Shown in pieces: positions 48,140 to 59,274 of a stretch of DNA of 64,000 nt. Under the pieces are notes generated by a model. It saw only the letters and a list, made by a program, of their open reading frames with translations, was not told the origin of the DNA and ran no database searches. Every line of letters starts with the position of its first letter. Position 1 is the stretch's first letter. The stretch comes from Pontederia crassipes (Eukaryota > Streptophyta > Magnoliopsida > Commelinales > Pontederiaceae): positions 124,001-188,000 of the forward strand of contig JAUKPH010000027.1 of the NCBI GenBank assembly GCA_030549335.1, given 5' to 3'. A program made the translations under genes and the position numbers.

Positions 48140-50400
48140 ATTATGTGTTAACATAGCAGTTGGATGGAGAACCTCCGATGGAGGAGCATTCTCTCAAAAA
48201 AACGTTGTGACATGAGCAATGCGTCAAAATAGCTAAAAAAATCAGCAATGTTGATTTTGTGATTGCGGTGTTGTAATTTCCAGTCGCCAAAGAGGAGCGG
48301 CAATTTGATGTCTTGTATCAGTCCACCAATAGGCCAAGGAAGTTGAGATTTGTGGTTGATATTTGATAAGTTGCAGCAGTAATTCAGAGTCAGATTCAAT
48401 AATTAAACGCCGAAAGCCCAGTTGGATACATCTCCTAACTCTTTCCAAGAGCTCTCATGCTTCCATCTCAAGAGCATAATGACCCTGCCTAGAAGAGTGC
48501 CTGCAGCAAAAAAGGAAGAGTGAATGACGAAGCTCACACCTCCAGTGACCTGGCCAGCCAATCGAGAGCCATCAATATTAGGTTTAGTCCACCCCACTGG
48601 GGTTCTACCAAGCTAGGCTGTGGAGGGAAGTGCCTCAGGACTTTGGCATACATCAAATTCATCAACTACCAACACTATGCCAAAGATCCAAAGAAGGCAT
48701 CATTTATGATTGACCAGACCCCCCAAAGACTTAGAGCAATGATATACATCAATTTTGATCTTGAACTAGGTATCAAATTGTGGCCTTCAAACATGCAGGA
48801 TTCAAAGTGCCAAGAAGACAGAAGTTCAAAATGAAAGTTGAGGTCAATATGGACACACACCGATAGATGCACAGAAAAGGGACATGAAAAGAATAAGTGG
48901 TTGACAGATTCCATACAACAATTGCAAAGTTTACAAGAGGTGTCAATTGAGGGGTTGAAATGCATAATAATATCAGCGATAGACAATCTCTTTTGTAAAA
49001 GTTCTCATAAAATACAAGAACTTTGGGGAGACATTGAATATACCACAGATTGCACTAGGGTGGCCATTCAAGCATAGGTGGCGGTAAAGAGTGGCAAATG
49101 ATAAAATGTAAACGGATCTCGCTTTTGCACAACCTTGAGTATCCATTACCCACAGCCAAGAGTCATCATTGGCACCAAAAGGCAAATAAATAGATAAGAT
49201 ACAATCAATAAGCAGAGGGCCAAAAAAGTGCTATAGCAAGTTCACATTCCAGCAATTAGATCACTTACCAGCAATGATTCAGGGATCAAATTGGCATTAA
49301 TATAAGTTGCATCCAAGCAAAAGGTATAGGAAAGAACCATGGTCAAAAAACATAGAAGTACCAGTGCCACTACCAATTTGTTTATGAAGACTAGTGCAGA
49401 TGGCTTGGAGGGAGAGAATAATGATTTTCTAGCTCTAGGTTGAGGCACTAGTGATGTCTGGGAGAGACCAAGGATGAACTATTCCATACATGTGAGTGAC
49501 AAGTTTAACCCATGGAGTATCCTTTAGATTAAGTGAGTCTAGGATTCTTTTTGCCAATAAGGAGTGTCTGATGGACCTAAGATTTTAAATCCCATACCCC
49601 CATAATTTTAAGGCAGTTGAACCATGGTTCGCAAACTCTCGAGTTTGAGACATAAACTCTTACAAGTTTACGAGTTTATTCATGAAATCAAGTCAACTTG
49701 GAGTGGAATGCTAGACTCAGGAAAACTCAAGTAGACTCGAGTAAACTCAGGTAAACTCCATCGAGTATGCAGGTAGAATAGTTAGATGCAAAAGTTAAGC
49801 ATTCAATCAAGATTTGAGATCAAAATTAAAATGAAAATAACATTTGAGCTTCATGATTTAATAATTAAGAATATTTTATATTTTTAATTTGCGTGATTCG
49901 TGGACTAGTTTAGTAATTTGATGTATAAAGTTTGAACTCTTTAATTTTAACTTGTGTTGCATCGATTTGTAGAGTGTACTTGTAAAGTGTGAATCATTGT
50001 TAAAAAAAGCTGCATGGTTATGCAATTCATATATAAATGAGTTGAAATATGATCAATAAACTTATTACATTTGAAACTAGTATATAAATACTATTTTTCA
50101 CAAATAGTTTATAACATGATATATATAGTCATGTACATAAACTCTACGTTTTTATATTTCGAGTTTACATCTCAAATTTATCCTCGAGTTTGAAAACCTT
50201 GAGTTGAACCATCTCCTAATTAATCAAATGTACCTCTCTTTTCTCCCCACTGGGGTCCCAAAACAATGAACCATTGTGTTTTTTCAATTACATAAATAAC
50301 ACTAGCAACAATATACGAGGAGCTCAAAGTATAGACTGATAAGGATGTAAAAATCGAACTTCTTACTTCAACATGGACGTGGGGATTATTTCTTGGGACA
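48140..50400 (-). pseudogene. 3' part of a LINE: RT tail, zinc-binding domain and RNase H
   Basis: From right to left on the minus strand: a stretch ending the reverse transcriptase (YVIEKTQWF...WGEKRG, about 50,230-50,300), NYGGMGFKIL (about 49,600), DDSWLWVMD (about 49,165), the zinc-binding block CKLCNCCMESVNHLFFSCPFS (about 48,850-48,930), PNIDGSRLAGQVTGGVSFVI of the RNase H domain (about 48,520-48,590) and RRLIIESDSELL (about 48,390-48,410). This order is that of plant L1-type ORF2 C-termini. Frames are broken many times. A MITE-like element (49,626-50,202) interrupts it. There is no evidence it is the same copy as the LINE at 19-23 kb, though each lacks what the other has. Confidence 0.78.
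49616..50212. mobile_element. MITE-like insertion with 10-bp flanking repeat, in the LINE
   Basis: GTTGAACCAT occurs at 49,616-49,625 and 50,203-50,212, and the 577 bases between them are foreign to the LINE reading. The inner left end (GGTTCGCAAACTCTCGAG) and the reverse complement of the right end (AAGGTTTTCAAACTCGAGG) are similar, giving imperfect terminal inverted repeats rich in AAACTC/GAGTTT. A 9-10-base duplication points to the Mutator-like group, but the assignment is tentative. No protein is encoded. Confidence 0.65.
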
Positions 50401-51667
50401 AGATTGTTCAAATAAAATTATTATTTTCTTTTCCTTCCTTTGTTTACTTCATTTTAAAAAAGATGAATATTTTCATCTTAGTTCACTTTTTTCCCTCTTC
50501 ACTTAATTTTTTCCTTCTATTATATTCCTTTGCCCCAATTATTATAATAATGATCAGTATCAACTATTTATAATAAATTATTTTAATTATAAAAATATTA
50601 TATTTTAAAATTTTATTCTCTTCAAATTAAATAAGAGTTAAAAACTTAAAATAAGAATATATTTAAGTTTTTGAGAATATGGTATTTTCTTATTTTTAGT
50701 CCATTCAATTTTGTTCCCTAACTAAATGGCTCCTTAAAAAGAGATGAATGGGAATTAGAAACAGAGTTCATCAAAAGATGCATGAAACAATGCTAACGGG
50801 CGCTTGAATATTGGAATCATGATTCTTCTGAGTTTAACAGTTGAAATCTGGAGTAGGTTTGGATGGATTGAAATGTAATGATGAAGAACTAAGAAATTGA
50901 TGTGAGAGAAAAAAGTAAACGTGATGAATTAAATTTAGTGAGTGTTAGAATATAAGATAGATATTATAAATATAAAATATAAGTTTATTAATTAAATAAA
51001 AATAAAATTATAAATTATTTTTATTACAAATTTTTATAAAAAATATAGAATTTAATTATAATAAATTATTTTTTACTAAATTATATTTAAAAAATATTAT
51101 TTTTTAATAAAATGATAAGTAATAAATAATGTTATATATTTAATAAATAAATTATTTTATGTAAGAAAGTTAAAAAAGGAGAAAATGATAAAAGAAAAAA
51201 AGATTGGAAAAAAGAAAAAAATTTGTCAATTAAGAAAAAGATGAAAACAAAAAGATACAACTTGATTCCGCCAACCAAGCGTGTAGAATCAGGATCATGT
51301 AACACTGGTTTGATTATATCTAATGTGGCCTAATTTCACCTTGAAAATCAGACCGCATAAAAATGTTTGACCTAATTTCACTTGCCAAAGAACCCCCCAT
51401 ATATTTTGAATCTAGGAGCAAGAAGTTTTAGAATGAGAGGGGTCGAGCTTGGCTTGGTAAAACTTAAAAGGTTTAGATGAAGTCGAACATGCTTTAGATC
51501 TATTGTATTTTCAAATGTTTCTAAGGCTTTATAATAAAAATGTCAATTTTATTTGAAATATAATATGCTTTATATGGACTATCGAGAAAAACTAAGGTGA
51601 AGCACAACTTTTATATATCCATCTTCTAATAAATGAGTTTGTTCTACATGTTTTATGTAAGTTTGCG
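50401..51667. other. AT-rich intergenic DNA, nothing recognised
   Basis: No gene. The part from about 50,930 to 51,230 is almost entirely A/T. Scattered sequence near 50,800 and 51,260 could be ends of another small element, but no inverted repeat is clear. Confidence 0.45.
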
Positions 51668-51702
51668 CATATACATCCAATCACATAAAAATTGAATTAA
51701 AT
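51668..51702 (+). repeat. Left copy of a 35-bp direct repeat around copia element 2
   Basis: Starts CATATACATCCAATCACAT and differs by one base from 55,946-55,980. Confidence 0.9.
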
Positions 51703-51786
51703 TGAAAATAATTCTCATTATATCCTTTTTATATTTAGATCAAATTTTTAGCAAAATGTCTTAAAAAATGATTGCATCTAAAATGA

Positions 51787-52612
51787 CAAAATGAGAAAAG
51801 TTAAATGCCATGAATTATGACATGTGGAGCCAAAAAATTCGCTATGGACTGATGCATGAGAACTTGCATAAAACAATTGACACTCTTGCTCCTAAGCTTT
51901 CTGAGGAGGCCACTGATGAAGAAAAGAAGGCGCATGAGAAAGCAATGGAACTATGGGAGCGCAATGATAATAAAGCTTGGTCCTTGATTCATATGGAGGA
52001 TGATCTGATTAGGGTCTTTGAAACCCAAGAAACTGCACATGATATGTGGAATTCCATCAAAGATAAATATGATGACAAAATAAATACTAATGTGCAACTC
52101 CTTCTTTATAATTACAACAATTATAAAATGAAGGAGAATGACAATGTAATAGATCATGTGAACAGAATGATATGGCCAAAGATCTAGCTGCCGTAGGAAC
52201 AATCCTACCTGAAACAATGCAAGTGGTAACTATTCTAAATAGTCTGCCGCCCTCTTTTGACAAGGTTGCTACTACACTTCGACTTAACGTAATAGTTAAG
52301 TCAGTTGATGATCTATCAGCTCAACTAGACATGGAACAAAATATGGCTAAGAGCAAAAAGAAATTTGAAATATATGAAGCTCTGGAGAAGAAGTTCATGT
52401 TGTTCACCACTGGAAGAACCTTGGTCCCAGCAAGAAGCAATTCAAAAGACAACATTCAAAAATACCAAGGGGGGCCTGCTATAATTGTGAAAAATTTGGG
52501 CACTTCAAGTCTAATTGTCCTACAAGAAAGAAGCCGAGTCAGAATAGGACTCCACAGAATAAAGACCCCAACAAGATTGAATTTGCTAGAATCGTTGAGT
52601 GCAATGCTGTGA
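51787..52612 (+). pseudogene. Copia element 2 gag
   Basis: The frame opens at about 51,800 with LNAMNYDMWSQKIRY, followed by WERNDNKAWSLI and HDMWNSIKDKYDD, then shifts near 52,180 to a piece with VTILNSLPPSFD and LDMEQNMA. A zinc knuckle CYNCEKFGHFKSNC is present in another frame at about 52,475-52,520. At least two frameshifts break the protein. Confidence 0.88.
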
Positions 52613-53580
52613 CGACAGACACTGAAGGATGGTGGATCGACTTTGGTGCGACTCGCCATATTGCAAAGACCAAGGTTGGCCTAACTAACTTCAAGGACTT
52701 AAAGATGATAGTATCATGGTCCTTCATGATGTGCTATACACACCTGAAATTCGTCGAAACCTAGTCTCTCTCCGTACTCTCCTCAAGAAAGATCTTGAAG
52801 TTATATTTTATAAAGGTCGTGTAACTATAGGGAAGAACAAGAAGGTCTTAGCCATAGGAAAGTTTGAACCTGGCCATGACTTATTTTGACTTCTTAATAA
52901 TGAACCAGTGAATGTGACTTCTGGGTATTTCTTGTGTCTTCTATCTGATTTTCATCTCTGGCATGAGAGATTAGGACACCTAAGAAAAATAAAAATGAAA
53001 CAAATAATTAGAATGAACCTAGTACCTAATATATCAGGAGCAAGAACATTGTTTGATTGGAAAATGACTCGAAAATCCTTTCCGATAGGAACAAGGTCAA
53101 AAGAATTCTTAGAATTGGTTCATTCGGATATTTGTGGTCCATTGATGTCGCAACACACAAGAATAAAGAATATTTCATAACATTCATTGATGACTATTCC
53201 AAATTCTCTCATGTATATCTCTTAGGAAAAAAAATGAAGCTTTTAAAATGTTTAAGAGATATAAAATGAAAGTGGAAAATAAACTAAGGAAACCAATTAA
53301 ATGTTTAACGATAGATAGAGGAGGGGAATACACCTCTCAAAAATTTAAAAATTACTGTATTCAGTGCAGCATAAGTAGACAAACTATTATGCCTTATACA
53401 CCACAACAAAATAGTGTAGCAGAAAAAAAATGGAACCTTGATGAATGCAGTTAGATATATGTTGTCACACTCAGGTATCCTTAAAAGTTTTTGGAGTGAA
53501 GCTGTGATGATTGCAAATTACATACAAAATAGAATTTTCACTAAGTCCTTAGAATCAACACCATATGAACTTTAGAATTG
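52613..53580 (+). pseudogene. Copia element 2 protease and integrase
   Basis: WWIDFGATRHIA at about 52,630 is the protease site, with Phe in place of the usual Ser of the D-S-G triad, so the site is probably inactive. VLYTPEIRRNLVSL, then LWHERLGHL of the pre-integrase segment (about 52,940-52,980), ELVHSDICGPL, ITFIDDYSKF, LTIDRGGEY and TPQQNSVAE mark the integrase with its acidic residues, spread over several frames. Confidence 0.9.
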
Positions 53581-54039
53581 CAGAAAACCCAATTTGGATC
53601 ATCTTCAAAAATGGGGATGTAAATTGCATGTATTAGTTCCAAGTCAGCTTAGGGACAAACTAGACTTTAGGACAGTGACATGCAGGTTTATTGATTATAG
53701 TGATAAGTCCAAAGGGTATACGTTCTTTCATAATGAAAGAGGATTAATGGAGCGATGCAACTTTTCTTGAAAATGAAAAGGAATATATGCATGAAAAAGA
53801 GGACAGAGAACCTCTAATTATCCTTAGTGATAATGTCGACTCTAAAGAAGACACGTTGGATATACGTCCAACGGTGGGGAAGAACCTATACATGATAATG
53901 AACCTTTGGAGGAAGTGGAGGAACTCATACAATTCACGAGTATAATCGGCAACAAGAGACCCCGGACGATGCCCGCATATTTGGATTTACTATTATTTGT
54001 ATGAATGCAAAGCTTCGTGTTACGTCGTCGATGTTGATA

Positions 54040-55620
54040 CAAATAATTATACAGATCCTATTTCATATGATGAAGCAATCGCTTCTTATGAGTCAGAATC
54101 ATGGTTGGTCACCATGAGAGATGAATTGAACTCAATTGATCGAAACGGCGTATGGACGCTATGTGATTTGCCAGAAGGTAGGCAATCCATAGGGTGCAAA
54201 TAGGTATTCAAGAAAAAAATACCAAATTGATGGTACTATTGAAAAGCACAAAGCAAGATTAGTTGTCAAGAGTTATACTCAGTAAGCCGAAATTAATTTT
54301 CAAGAAACTTATTTGTTCAGTAGCTAAGTTTGCATCCATAAGGGTCATCTTAACATTAGTTGCATATATGGATTTGGAATTATTTCAAATGTATGTAAAA
54401 ACTATTTTACTCAATGGAGAATTGAGTGAAGACATATATCTGCAACAACCTGATGGTTTTCAGGTAAAAGGTCAGGAGAATAAAGTGGATAAGCTGAAAA
54501 AATTATTATATGACTTAAAATAATTTTCACGTCAATGATACAAAAAATTCCATGAGACGATTATCTAATTTGATTTTATTACAAACAAATTGGATCATTA
54601 TGTGTACATCAAGAAGAGCGAAAGCAAATTCATAATAATATCATTATATGTAGATGACATTTTGCTCGCAGGAGATGATGTCACAATGTTCAATGAAATA
54701 AAAGAAAATTTGAACAAAGAATTTGAAATGGACATGGGCGAAGTATCCTATGTTCTTGGAATTCAAATTATTTGAGACAGAAACTCAAGGACATTGAGTT
54801 TAAGTCAAGAAAAGTATCTAAATAAGATACTCAAAAGATTTAGAATGCAGAATAGCATTCCAGCACCAACACCGATTGTGATCGAGAAAAAATTTAGTAA
54901 AAGTCAATGTCCCAACATATGGCAAAAACCTTTAGATGTTCCCTATGCACAAGCAGTTAGTAACTTGATGTATGCATTATTATGTATAAGACCTGATTTG
55001 ACTTATCCAGTAAGTCTAGTTAGTAGACATTAAAGTAATCTTGGAAAGGCACATTGGAAGTCATTAAAAGGATTTTTAGATATCTAAAAGGAACTGTACA
55101 ATTGAAATTGACATACCAACCTGGTGCATTTGAGGTTATAGGCTACTCAGATGCGGATTTTAGAGGGGATATTGATGATAAAAAAATTCACATCATGTCA
55201 CTTATTTTTATTGGGTGGTGCAGCTGTGTTTTGAGGTAGAAAGAAACAATGATGTGTGGCTAGACACACACAAGAAGTTGAATATATTGTCTATAATATG
55301 GCAACCACTCATATTGTATGGATCAGATGTTTTCTTTCAGAACTGGGGCTCAATTTGGTTAATGGACCTTTACAGATGTATTGTGATAATTAAACCGTAA
55401 TAAGTTTGATAGACAGTGAAGCAAAACAGTTATAAAGGAAAACACATAGACATCAAATATCATTATATACATAACATAGTGAAAAAGAAAGAAGTGACAG
55501 TAGCTTATATGCCAAATAAATGACATATTAGTTGATTCTCTTACAAAGGGAATTCTAGCAAGAATATTTATTAAACATATTGGTTTAATGGAACTCAAGA
55601 ATACATGAGTCAAAAGAAAA
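54040..55620 (+). pseudogene. Copia element 2 reverse transcriptase and RNase H
   Basis: LPEGRQSIGCK, AYMDLELFQMYVKTILLNGELSEDIYL and the catalytic LYVDDILLAGDD (about 54,645) belong to the reverse transcriptase. LSLSQEKYLNKILKRF and GYSDADF of the RNase H follow, and CDN (about 55,378) and KHIDIKYHYI (about 55,440) lie near the end. Stop codons and frameshifts occur roughly every 60-90 codons. Confidence 0.9.
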
Positions 55621-55945
55621 TTTCATCTCCTATTAATATCTCATGAATAGTGGGAGTATTGAAGTCGTCATAACACTATATGGATAATAAAAGTGTTGGA
55701 ATTATATGATGACATTGATCAAATGGGAGATGTAATAATATGTGACCTTCATGGTCATCAACGGGAGCGTGAGATTCGCTCCACAAACGACCGCTTCAAG
55801 CGGATGCATGACATATGTGGAACGTGCAACAGAATGACGCGGATAGGGCAGACTAGGCGATGGAATGTGCACTATAAAAAGACTTCGATCGGAGTTGGAA
55901 AAGATCATCTGTTGGGAGCCTCGAAATCGCACTAAAAGTTTCATT

Positions 55946-55980
55946 CATATACATCCAATCACATGAAAATTGAATTAAAT
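55946..55980 (+). repeat. Right copy of the 35-bp direct repeat around copia element 2
   Basis: Matches 51,668-51,702 with one mismatch. The sequences outside and inside the pair do not match beyond it. Confidence 0.9.
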
Positions 55981-57673
55981 AATACAATTTGTAAATAGAG
56001 AAGACTCAAAAGTTTTTTTTATTAATTGACAACCATCAGTTTAATATTTTCTTCTCCAAATAACGCGTGGATTTTCCTACATCATTTCATAAATTCAACT
56101 TTTTTTCCCAACCTCCAGTATCCGGAAACGACGATCCAATTCACTAACGTATTGTACATAAGTTAAAATTCAGTCGAAAAAATCACCCCCATAGCATGGT
56201 TAACTAATTATCAGAACAAATCGACATTATATCCAATTATTCGAATCGAATTATTCAATTCATTAACGGTTCAATTTGATGGGTAATGGTTTTGTTAACC
56301 AATATATTCTAGTGCAACACCCGCGTGATGCGCGATGAGAATATAATAATCACATTATGTATAAAATAATAATAAAAATAAAATTTGTGTTATTATTGTC
56401 ATCATGTTGTTATTGTTATTATTGTCATCATGTTGTTATTGCATATTGCAATATATATTGAACTTACATTTATTGCTAAAACGAAGTTTGACGAATAATA
56501 TCCTACTACTTAAAAAGAATATAAATGTATAAAATATTCATCTTTATCATTAAACACTATCTTCATCATTTAGGTAATGATGTATAGAATTTTCTAAGAA
56601 CAATTAATGATATTAAACACTTTAGCCGAACATAAGTAAGAGCAATCAATGCCAGGTAAAAAAAAAATATGTGCACCCATATTTGAAACCTTGTTCTAAA
56701 ATATGATTTGGACAATCGAACATAAGTAAAATAATTATGGTAAAAAAATGATATAAAATTAAAATAAGTAAAAAGACTAAAGACATAGATACATATATGG
56801 ATATTTAGTGTATTGATGATATTTAATATATATACTTTCCTTATGAAAATACAAATAAAGGTTACAACGCTTAAAGTTAAAAAAACCATAAGATACTTAA
56901 ATAATTAAAATTGAATAAAACTAATGTAACATAGATTTATATCTATCTAAGATATTAAAATAATTTTACATTAATTGATATGCTCATAATGAAATAATAA
57001 GAAAATTAAAAAAAATATTGAAAAGGCTATCTATCATGATTATTTAAATTACTTTTTAAAGTTTAATCTAACCCAAAACAATTGTTTATATTAATTGATA
57101 TGCTCATAACCCAAAACAATGCATGCACGTGCGTATATGCTCATGGGGTATTATGTACTGCCTTAACAAATGTTTATATTCCTAAATAAAAGTATAAATA
57201 GAATTGTTGTTATAATTCTATTTACAATGCCATGTACGTTTGTTTATATATAATCATGGGTAAATATTTATGTTATAACTATAAATAGAATTATATTATA
57301 TTTACAATGCATGCACCAATATTTTCTTGTTTTCAATTATATGTCTAGAATAAAGTACTATTAAATGATATTGCTCATAAATTTACAAAATAAAAGATGA
57401 TAATTAATCAAACTCTAGTAATAGTTGTGAGTAGGATTGTTATGTAAACTTGTATGCATGCACATCGCAGCCATCTTGTATTACTCTATTCATCCATTGT
57501 GGAGATATCCTCTGCTTGTCATATATGACATTATGCTAATACTTTTCATATGGATAAAAATTTAATAGGATCATTATTAACAGAATAAGAATTTAAATTT
57601 ATAAAACCTTAACAAAATTTCTTTATCATGTTTATATCATGTAGGATTCTAGCAACACATTCATGGAAGGCCC

Positions 57674-57674
<1 letters not shown>

Positions 57675-57724
<50 letters not shown>
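57675..57724. repeat. (TA)n microsatellite
   Basis: A pure TA run of about 50 bases. Confidence 0.95.
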
Positions 57725-57727
<3 letters not shown>

Positions 57728-57975
57728 TAGGACAACTAAAAAGATAAAAACTAATAAATAATTACGCAGTAAACTACAATAAAAATTATATGACAATAAA
57801 GAATCTCACCAAATGAATAGAAAGGGTGTGGAGGAACCAAGATTTTTGTAATTTTCTTCCTGTATTTATAAGAGGCGTTACATCTAAAAACTAATAAAGG
57901 AGACGGTTACTAAATAACCATTTACTATGTAGTTAATACTCACTAGCTAATTGCCCATTAAATTTATTATGATAG

Positions 57976-58199
57976 TTTAATATAGGTTAATTATTGTTTA
58001 AATACATGGAATAAATTTATGTATTTATCGAATATTATTACTAACTAACAATTCATTCAAAATTAAAGTATATATTAATATGTTTTGATTTAATATAGGT
58101 TAATTATTGTTTAAATACATGGGATAAATTCATATATTTATCGGATATTATTACTAACTAACAATCCATCCAATTAAAGTATATATTAATATGTTTTGA
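57976..58199. repeat. Direct tandem duplication, 113-bp period
   Basis: TTTAATATAGGTTAATTATT begins at 57,976 and 58,089, and both copies run to ATTAATATGTTTTGA with only a handful of differences. Confidence 0.88.
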
Positions 58200-58849
58200 A
58201 TGTAGCATGAAATATTACATGAATAAAATGTTACTCGACTGTTACCATAGTTTTTAAACAATTTATATATATTAACACATTATGATAAAAATAAAATTTC
58301 AATTGACAAATGTAGAGACACATGGCAATTTTATTTCATCAAGTGTCATCATCTCCTTACAAACTTTTTTGCTTTTATTTAATATATAGTAATAATAAAT
58401 AATATATATAGATAGATATAGATTTGATCGGTTCGGTTAATTAACCAAAAAAGAGCTAATAATCGATAAGTAAAATAAAATATTTATTAATTTATTATGT
58501 TGTGAAGATTTATAATCTTTATGATAAATTTAAAACAATATTCTTTTGTTCGACTATTCCATGATTAGTTTGTTTAATCAATATTTCTTAGGGGATTGTT
58601 TAAATTTGTTGATCTTATTGTTTAATCACATTTTCTAACCAAATATTTGCTAATGTTATTCTTGAAATTTGTCTTTTATTTTCATTTGAACAATTGTTCT
58701 TTTGTATTTTTTTTATCAAAATATTAAATATTTCTTTATTTAATATTATTTTTTATCTTTGAAAAATCCGAATAATCCGAAACCCGTTAACCAGGGTAAC
58801 TTTTTTAGATTGGATTAATTAACCGCTTCTCTTCGTCCTCCAATAAACT

Positions 58850-59274
58850 ACTTTTATTTTCTTGTCCAATTCGCTTTCGAGTCGCCGTGCCCCGTCCGTC
58901 CCCGCCCTCCACCACCGCTCGCCGGGTCATCAACCTCCGTCTCCGGCGGTCGCCGACGTTGTGGCGCTTGTTCCACGCTTTAGTACTCTTCCAGCTGCTG
59001 AGCCATCTTTCTCTCTTCATCCTGTTGCTGTTTTCCGGCGCTCGAGATCTCCCCGTCTTCGATCTCAAAAACAAAAAAGAAAAAGGTGGGATTTTTATGA
59101 ATTTTTGGTATCCCATCGTGAGAATTTCTCCTGTCTCTTGGATTTTTTCTCCTTTCCCTTGGTGGAAAAGAACTCCGAATTCGTGTTCCTTTGTTTCTTG
59201 GATGCTAATTCAGGAGGATTGAAGTGTGCGCATAGGCTATTCGCTCTAGAAGCTTTGAAGTTGGCCGCCCGATC
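58850..59274 (+). promoter_or_regulatory. Presumed 5' leader of VPS26
   Basis: A GC-rich, CT-rich block rises abruptly from AT-rich DNA, as at many plant gene starts, and leads to the ATG at 59,275. A possible leader intron lies between GTGGGAT (about 59,083) and CAG (about 59,215), but this is only a reading of splice-like words. ORFs in three frames across it are composition shadows. Confidence 0.45.

Larger units (their letters stand above)
51703..55945 (+). mobile_element. Decayed Ty1/copia copy (element 2) without recognisable LTR pair
   Basis: Gag, protease, integrase, reverse transcriptase and RNase H remnants occur in copia order on the plus strand. After a GTGGGAG-type polypurine stretch (about 55,650) comes a U3-like tail with TATAAAA at about 55,871. 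No matching sequence exists at the 5' side, where the copy begins only some 85 bases before gag. It is bounded by a 35-bp direct repeat rather than by a 5-bp TSD. Confidence 0.75.
55981..58800. other. AT-rich intergenic DNA upstream of VPS26
   Basis: No gene. It contains a small ATTGTCATCATGTTGTTATT duplication near 56,390-56,450, a (TA)n run and a 113-bp duplication (listed separately). The stretch 58,427-58,822 begins and ends with GGTTAATTAACC/ATTAATTAACCG-like words and could be a small element. Confidence 0.5.

Noticed and set aside
48140-49620. Joining the LINE pieces at 19-23 kb and 48-50 kb as one element
   Set aside because: They carry complementary parts of ORF2 but are about 25 kb apart with many unrelated elements between them, so common origin from one insertion cannot be shown.
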